Shown one piece after another: positions 57,635 through 64,000 of a stretch of DNA of 64,000 nucleotides. The notes under the pieces were generated by a model, which was given only the letters and a program-made list of their open reading frames with translations, searched no databases and was not told the origin of the DNA. The stretch covers positions 100,911,698-100,975,697 of the forward strand of contig CM024758.1 of NCBI GenBank assembly GCA_014218235.1, in the 5' to 3' direction. The position numbers and the translations under genes were made by a program. How positions within the stretch are numbered: the stretch's first letter is position 1; the number at the start of each line of letters is the position of its first letter. Source of the stretch: Colocasia esculenta. Lineage: Eukaryota; Streptophyta; Magnoliopsida; Alismatales; Araceae.

Positions 57635-59054
57635 GGTTGAATGCTCGTTAGACTGCATGTTCCATCGTGTACGCCAGGTAAGCTTGCAGTCATTTATTGC
57701 TCTGGAGCCATGTACGCAAAGAGAAGATTTATCTAGATATCCTTCACTTCTAGTTGTCCAACGTTGTAAGATCTTGTGCTGTCAGAGACCTGCACATAAT
57801 AAATGCCAAACCATAGACAGCTAGACTATCTCTATGCTTGTCAGTCAATGTTAGAAACCATGCAGTAAGAACGTACACCAAAATAGTAATGCCATTATGC
57901 TATCCTGAAAAGTGTTTTCTATAGAAACATAGGAATAGAATGCATTTAGGTAGATGACATGTAGAAGTGTGTACAGACATAATAAATGCAGGATACAAGT
58001 GATGCACGCGGGAAGACTTTGACTTTCACAATATTTGAAAATATATTTGAATATCATATATGAAATCAATGTAATCCATGAAGTCGTTATGACAATGAAA
58101 TAGTTGTTCAACTTATGAAATCGTTGTTTATTCAAACCGTTATACAAATATAGGCAAATCGTTGTTCAAACATAAGCAAATCGATGTACAAGCGAATCAT
58201 TGTACAAACATAAACAAATCGATGTACAAGCGAATCGTTGTACAAACATAAACAAATCGTTGTTTGAGCAAATCATTATTCAAACATAAACAAATCGATG
58301 TATAAGCAAATCATTATAAAGATATAAGCAAATCGTTGTACAAGCAAATCGTTGTAAAGATATAAATAAATCGTTGTACAAGCAAATATAAGCAAATCGT
58401 TGTTTTCTCTTATGAAATCGATATCACAGTTAAATCGTTGTTTTCTCATATGAAATCGTTATAAGAGTCAAGTCGTTGTTTTCACTTATGAAATCGATAT
58501 GAGACCGAAATCGATGTTTTACTTAACAAATCATTGTGAAATCAAAATCATTGTTTCTCTTAACAAATCGTTGTGAAACTGAAATTGTTGTTTCACTTAC
58601 AAAATCGTTGTGAGATCGAAATCGATGTTTCACTTAACAAATCGTTGTAAAACTTAAATCGTTGTACTCACTTATCAAATCGTTATAAAATGAAATCGTT
58701 GAGCGATAGAATCGTTCATGCTCACTTATCAAATCGTTATAAGATGAAATCGCTGAGCGATAGAATCGTTCATGCTCACTTATCAAATCGTTATAAGATG
58801 AAATCGTTGAGCGATAGAATCGTTCATGCTATAAGGGAAATCGTTGTTCTACAAGGAAAATCGATGTGTACTTAGAAGAAATGCTTGCTCTGAACTTTAA
58901 ATGATACAGTGTAAGGATTACTTACAGATTAGGCTTGACTTATTTCTTGTGGATGAACTTCATAAAAGATTCTTAGAAATTAATTGTTGAGGTTTTGTTA
59001 GTCACCAAATTGTATATAATTAAATAGAATTATATCGAGATGGACTGATCATCA
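57635..59054 (-). mobile_element. Element C 5' LTR, second piece in plus coordinates
   Basis: It resumes after the second CTCTA with GGTTGAATGCTCG, matching 17,031-18,426. It holds the AATCGTTGT/AATCGATGT array at about 58,090-58,870 and ends GATCATCA before GAGAC (59,055-59,059). Confidence 0.92.
58675..58835 (+). repeat. 54-bp tandem repeat, about three copies, in the right C LTR
   Basis: Units start at 58,690, 58,744 and 58,798 with only single-base changes (CGTTGAGC/CGCTGAGC). The left C LTR has a single copy at about 18,155-18,210. Confidence 0.9.
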
Positions 59055-59059
59055 GAGAC

Positions 59060-59461
59060 TGGTTGTAGAAAGTTTAGTGTTGACCTTATAGCAGTTAAGT
59101 GTCAACCTCTTTGAATGGTAGAGTCGACCTAATCTTCATCTGGAGTCGACCTCATGCAATTCTTTCCTTTCAGCACTAATAAGAAAACCAACTGGTGTTG
59201 ACCTGCTTCATTTAGAGTCAACCTTATGCGATTCTTTCCCTTCAACGCTAACAAGAAAAACCAACTAGTGTCGACCTGATCTTCATCTAGAGTCGGCCTT
59301 ATGCGATTCTTTTATCTTCTGCGCTTACTAAAAATTAGCAATTGTCGACCTATTCTTTGGGTAGTGTCCACTCAAGTGGTTCACTGAGCTCCAGTGAGTC
59401 ACCGACTGAGACATGTGTGTCGACCTTTAAAGCAACATGTTTCAACACACACAAGATCATT
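59060..59461 (-). mobile_element. Element E left LTR, continuation (U3)
   Basis: It follows the right GAGAC of C and continues the GTCGAC-rich sequence of 16,170-16,296. Phrases such as AGAGTCGACCT and GTGTCGACCTG recur about eight times. Confidence 0.7.
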
Positions 59462-62400
59462 TGTAGCAACTAGGAAAATTCAATATTTTTAAAAATTTGA
59501 AATAATAAATTTCTTTAAAACGAAATAATAGAAAACATATGTACCATTATCGTATGTGTAAAAACACATCTAAAAATTCCGTAAAATTATAAATCAACCC
59601 CAGACATTATTCCTAAGTGTTCCACGAAGAAATTCGTGCAACAAAAAATCCGATTGGCTAAGCATACGTCACAACGTGACTAATTATCCAAATTAGGAAA
59701 CTAAGTCAGAAAACTATTAACACAGAAATATAACGGGCTCAGAAATTAAATGAATATGTCGGAGAGACTTCCAACATTATGAAATGATTACCCATTATCG
59801 AAATGGGACCAATGGACCTCTCATAGTCCATGAATAAAATCAAGTAAGAAAAATATAATAAAATCTGTAACTCTATTATTCCCTAATTAAAAAGGGATAT
59901 CCTATAAGATAAATCCCAATAAATAATGGGCTTTGATAAATGGACCATACAAGATTTATTGGGCCAAAATAAGGATTTTTAAAAGAGGAATAATATGAAA
60001 ATACTCTAAATTCGTAACTAAATTATTACATAAATAGAAAAGGGGTATTTAATGCATTAAATAGGAAGTTTGAGTTAGAATTGGATTTCTAAACCTACCC
60101 TAATAGGATGACCATTAATTTAACTCCCATCCTAACCCAAATAGGAAGTGGAAATCTTGGAAGGAGGTTAGGAAAGAGGAAATTCAGAATTAATAGGAGT
60201 TAGAGTCTTAATAGGAAATAAGACCATAGGAAGCATAAATACTCTCCAATCTCTCCATGGCCGGCCCTAACACGTTGCTGAGGCTTGCTGGACCTGGAGG
60301 AGAGGCCAAGGAGGAGAAGAATTCATGGGGAGAAGGCTTCATCAAGCTTCATCCTGAGTTCTTCAAGTTCTAGCCCTAGAAGAGGAAATCGAGTCAAGGT
60401 AGGCATTCTCACGAGCAAAACTAAAGAGATTTTGACTGTAGATTGTTCCATGTACCAGGAACAATACCCTTAAGTTTCATGATTTATCATCAAGCCAATA
60501 TTTTCTTCTTGAATTTTGAAGTTCTGCAAACACCTTGACCCCGAACCTTCATGTTTAATTCATATCTCCTTGAATACTCTATATCATGCCTCAAAATTTT
60601 TATTGAAGATATTGATGATTGTTAGGAACCTTTTTCCCCTAAAAGCCCTAAATTTCATCCACCATGTCTTGCGAATTAATTCGTGCATATCAAACTGTTC
60701 ACAATATTCTATTCCCTGTGTTTGACTTGATTAAAGCCTGTCGAAACCATGTTTGTTTTCTAATTCCTAATTACTGGAAGTACCCTTGCATGTCTAGAGT
60801 CGTTTAAAATTTGTTTCATGATTTTTCATCGATTATACAATTAGTTATGAATTTTCGAATCACCTTGTGTCAAAATATGTTAAGTTGGCACGCAATCCCA
60901 TGCTAGACCTTTTCCTGCTCGAACTCAAGTTCGGAACTTGAGAACGCGATGGCCCGATAGGCCGCGTTCTCAGGGCCGTCGCGACACAGGAACCTATCGC
61001 GATCTGATCGTGACAGTGTTCCCTGTCGCATTCTGGCCGCCGACCTGACAAGCCTTGTCACGTTCTGTTGTCACCCATCGCGACCCTCATACGGCTACAT
61101 CGCGATCTGGGACTTTTGCTTGAAAACCCATAAATTGTAATACTATCACTTTCTACAGTGTTCATACCCTTTGCTAACCATCATACACGCAGTAAATTCA
61201 CCTGTTACAAATGGAATGAATATTAAGTGATTTAAATGCATGCACATGACCTTCCTTCTATCTACAATTTCTCTCACACATGCACACATGTGAACCATCC
61301 AAATATGGTCCAATTTGGCATGAAAATTGTCCCATAGTACATCTAGCAATTGATCTCAATTATATATTTAATTGCCCTATTTTTAAATGAACTTGTCTAC
61401 GATTCTCGCGTTGTTTTGGGAATACCGTTATCGACGCTCCACTATTCTAGAATTCCTCTAGAATGTCGGGCACTTGTTTCCATATACACACTCTCTCTTG
61501 ACTTGGACGAACTCTCCATCGGATATTCCTTCTGCCGGATGCTCAAGGCCTCCGTAAGTCTCCTCTGTCCATGGATTCCCACATGGTCGACGAGCTGGTT
61601 GTGCCCTAGCACCTATGATACACTCTAGGGGTCAGTAAGATTCAGACGGCCTTAGATTGTTCTCTCTCTTATCTTGAATCACGCCGGACCTCTAGACCTG
61701 TGCATAACGAGGCCAGCGGAAGGGTGGTGTATTCCACCTGACTGCCAACACCGTACTCGTGTGTTGTGCAACTGTTACTATCACTCGTTACTCGACGTTT
61801 CATGTGCAATGACCATAAGATCTCATCTATACTCTACTCGCTCATCTATTCACGTTCACTCTACTATCTTGTCTCTCTCGTCTATTCATCTAGTACTCTC
61901 TTGTTACCCTTTGAGCTGTGTGGCTCCTATTGTTTTGAACTGTTCATGACTGTCTAGCGCTAAAAAGGGTCTTGTGACTCTACTGACTTGAATGCATACT
62001 GTTTAGGGCATGGAGAGTGTCCGAGGGGCTCCAATCTAGTCCTGGGGGCAGAGAGCCACCCCAAAATACTTGGAGGGGCTATAGACGGTGTTCTGCATTG
62101 CACCGGTTCTGACTGACTGTTCTGAATTAGCTAGACATCTGACTGTTATGCTATTACTATTAGTCAGACGTACTGTGCGATTACTGTGCTATCACTGACT
62201 GTTACTGAACTGCTACTATCCTGTTATTGAGCGACTACTGTCGTACTCTCTACTTGCTCTACTTGATACTTGCTATCTTGAGTTGTTGCGTGCTATTGCG
62301 ACTTGATCGCATGAAAAGTGCTATATTCTCTCGTTGTCTATTGATGATAAAAGTGCTATATTCTCTCTCGGTTATCTATGGATAACCAAAGTGCCATTAC

Positions 62401-63099
62401 TATTGACGAAAGTTAATCAAAAGTGCTATAGTATTTCGATTGATGAAATCAATCAAAGTGCAATTTACTCTTTACATGACCATTTACTATCTCTCTTCTT
62501 GCTATACATGTCGCTTTCTATCTCTTGACAATGACATTACTTGCTATTGCGTGACTTGACTTTAATCATCGTGCTATACTTGATTCGTCTGCTATTGAAC
62601 CATGTTACTTGTGATATTACTTTCTCGACTTTACATGACCCTCTCTATCATTAGTTACTTTGCCATTTAAAGCATTAATCATGTAAAACCTGCTTGACTA
62701 TTGATATTTAAGTCCTACTGGGCATTATCGCTCACCCTTCGTTATTTGTTATGGTGTCTCAGGTAAGTCGAACAATGATGTTATATGTACCTATGGGATA
62801 GGACCAGAGTGATGAGTGACCCGGAGTCAGTTGATGAAATTACCCTAGCACAATTGGAGTCTAGTAGTTATTGCTTTAGATTTCTTTTCAATGTAATGAT
62901 GTCATTGAGCCCTATGTATTGGCTCCGAATTAGTGGTTGTAATAGTTTTAGTGATTTTATAATGAAATCAAGAGTTTATTTCAATTATTGTTCATTAGAT
63001 GCTCTGATGTTTGCGAAAGTATGGGCAATTGTCGTTACTATACTCGTTGCTAACGTTTCCCTCCGATTTATTCCGCTGCTAAATTGGAGGGGCGTGACA
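59462..63099 (+). mobile_element. Element F: probable solo gypsy LTR
   Basis: It has a proposed start TGTAGCAACTAGG, a TATA-like CATAAATA at 60,234-60,241, a CpG-rich motif array at 60,940-61,110, a stem-loop GGGC/GCTC at 62,720-62,733 and an end GGGGCGTGACA. Flanking five-mers TCATT (59,457) and TCTTT (63,100) differ at one base, so the left end is tentative. The last 2.3 kb parallel element G. There is no internal region or primer site on either side. It lies in the U3 of the E LTR. No gene is seen in 3.6 kb. Confidence 0.65.
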
Positions 63100-63104
63100 T
63101 CTTT

Positions 63105-63209
63105 TGACTTTGAGAATTTTCCTGTCATATAAAAAACCTGTGTTAGAGAATTCTTAGATATTTATGACAATTTTGCTTGGCTCATGACATCATCAAAACC
63201 AGGGACACA
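63105..63209 (-). mobile_element. Element E left LTR, last piece
   Basis: It is the U3 end of the minus-strand LTR, ending GGGACACA just before a TCTCCCCCTTTTT polypurine complement at 63,214. Confidence 0.6.
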
Positions 63210-63745
63210 ATAGTCTCCCCCTTTTTGATGATGGCAACTATGATTCATAGAGGTTTTGACTGTGACTTAATTAATTATATATATACAACACACAAGTACA
63301 CAAGTCATCATACAAGCACAAGCAATCCACACAAGAACAATCCACACATGGTAAGCACATAGATGACTTCATTTTACATGTAAAAATTTTACATACAAAA
63401 ACATCACTTCTGAAATAGAATCAAAGTCAGAAGTCTCTCTCTATGAAATGTCTCCCCTTTTGACATTATCAAAATACACGAATCACTACTAAGGGGAAGT
63501 AGGAGGTGGAGATAGATGAATAATGAGACTCTGCTAAATCCTTGCTGGTCTTGCTTCCAGATCGTCATAGTTGTCTCGAAGATAAATCTGAACTGCATTT
63601 AGTCTAGTGTTCAAAAAGTTGGTCATTTCCTTTAATTTAGCAGATACAAGAACTGGGATCTAATCTACACCATGAGCCATGGGTGGTGCAGTAGTAGAAG
63701 AAGTGGCATGGGTGCTTTCAGTGTTTCTGTATCTCCATGAAGCTT
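63210..63745 (-). mobile_element. Element E: polypurine tracts and decayed end of the third ORF
   Basis: Two polypurine complements, TCTCCCCCTTTTTGATGATG at 63,214 and TCTCCCCTTTTGACATTATC at about 63,451, lie about 240 bp apart, as in C and I. On the minus strand between 63,745 and 63,500 only short open pieces remain, such as LRDNYDDLEARPARI and IHLSPPPTSP. Confidence 0.6.
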
Positions 63746-64000
63746 CTAGACTTGGTCAAAAACATGTCTCATGGATCTGAGATGACCAGACATGGCTATA
63801 TGATACTCTCTGAGGGAGTTCAGACTGCCAACCATTTGAGAATAAGAGCTTTTTATAGCTGGAAGGTCATCTAGCTTATCTGATCCCTTAAATAATGTCT
63901 CTTCAACTGACTGCAACTTTTCAAAAATTTGAACTTGAGTATATGCTGCATGATTAAATACTTCCTTAATTTTCTCAATCAGCTTATTGGATCTTAAAGC
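63746..64000 (-). pseudogene. Element E: third ORF fragment, coiled coil, open at window end
   Basis: The minus-strand frame enters from the window edge and reads KLIEKIKEVFNHAAYTQVQI, then FEKLQSVEETLFKGSDKLDD, SSYSQMVGSLNSLREYHIAM and SGHLRSMRHVFDQV before TAG at 63,746. It is helical and probably coiled coil, comparable in place to the coiled-coil part of ORF3 in element C. The function is unknown. The rest lies beyond the window. Confidence 0.55.

Larger units (their letters stand above)
16297..59054 (-). mobile_element. Element C: complete SIRE-like Ty1/copia, carrying A, B and D
   Basis: Ends are fixed by the GAGAC duplication. In element order it has a 5' LTR (right, split by D), a primer site, gag, pol in the order protease-integrase-RT-RNase H, a third ORF region, polypurine tracts and a 3' LTR (left). 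That order is Ty1/copia; the extra ORF after pol and the long coiled-coil Gag point to the SIRE/Maximus lineage. Without the nested elements it measures about 13.5 kb. It was inserted in the left LTR of E. Confidence 0.9.

Noticed and set aside
58690..58875. Repetitive ORF with an 18-residue unit
   Set aside because: It is a translation of the 54-bp tandem repeat in the LTR of C and has no sign of being a gene.
1..64000. Host protein-coding, tRNA or rRNA gene
   Set aside because: Every ORF with recognisable domains belongs to gag, pol or the third ORF of an LTR retrotransposon; no other block shows coding features or tRNA-like structure I could support.

Overview
The window is plant nuclear DNA made almost entirely of LTR retrotransposons inserted into one another. 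I found no convincing host gene, no tRNA or rRNA gene and no CRISPR array. An angiosperm with a large, repeat-rich genome fits best: there are Ty1/copia elements of SIRE/Maximus type with a third ORF after pol, Ty3/gypsy chromoviruses (Tekay/Del-like, with a C-terminal chromodomain), primer sites matching initiator tRNA-Met, LTRs of 1.7-3.6 kb, and decay dominated by CAG-to-TAG changes as expected from CHG methylation. The species cannot be named from this sequence.

Left part (1-14,012). G, the right part of a gypsy LTR (1-2116), abuts H, a gypsy LTR fragment (2117-5719). H interrupts I, a decayed plus-strand SIRE-like copia (pol 5740-8110, 3' LTR 9521-11219). I adjoins J, a decayed plus-strand copia (gag to early RT, 11,494-14,012).

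Right part (14,013-64,000). J is cut by E, a minus-strand SIRE-like copia whose left LTR is interrupted by C (16,297-59,054, TSD GAGAC) and by F, a probable solo gypsy LTR (59,462-63,099). E continues past the window end. C is a complete minus-strand SIRE-like copia with gag, pol and a long ORF3. Its RNase H region is split by gypsy A (22,974-41,235, TSD TGGAA). The 3' LTR of A is split by gypsy B (30,814-39,252, TSD CTCAT). The 5' LTR of C is split by gypsy D (46,652-57,629, TSD CTCTA). Insertion order on this side is J, E, C, then A and D, with B after A.

State of the elements. B is the youngest: its LTRs differ at about 24 sites in 1.8 kb, and its gag-pol is broken only by four one-base deletions. 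A carries 28 in-frame stops by my hand count, 24 of them TAG. D has 11 internal stops, about 5% LTR divergence at its 5' end, and two intron-like blocks inside gag, one of them exactly absent from A and B. C has few stops, two frameshifts in pol and a repeat-rich ORF3.

The points most worth following are the gag introns of D, a stem-loop with covarying stems shared by six gypsy LTRs, the TAG-biased decay, arrays of short palindromic motifs in several copia LTRs, and the unusual LTR ends and missing polypurine tract of A.
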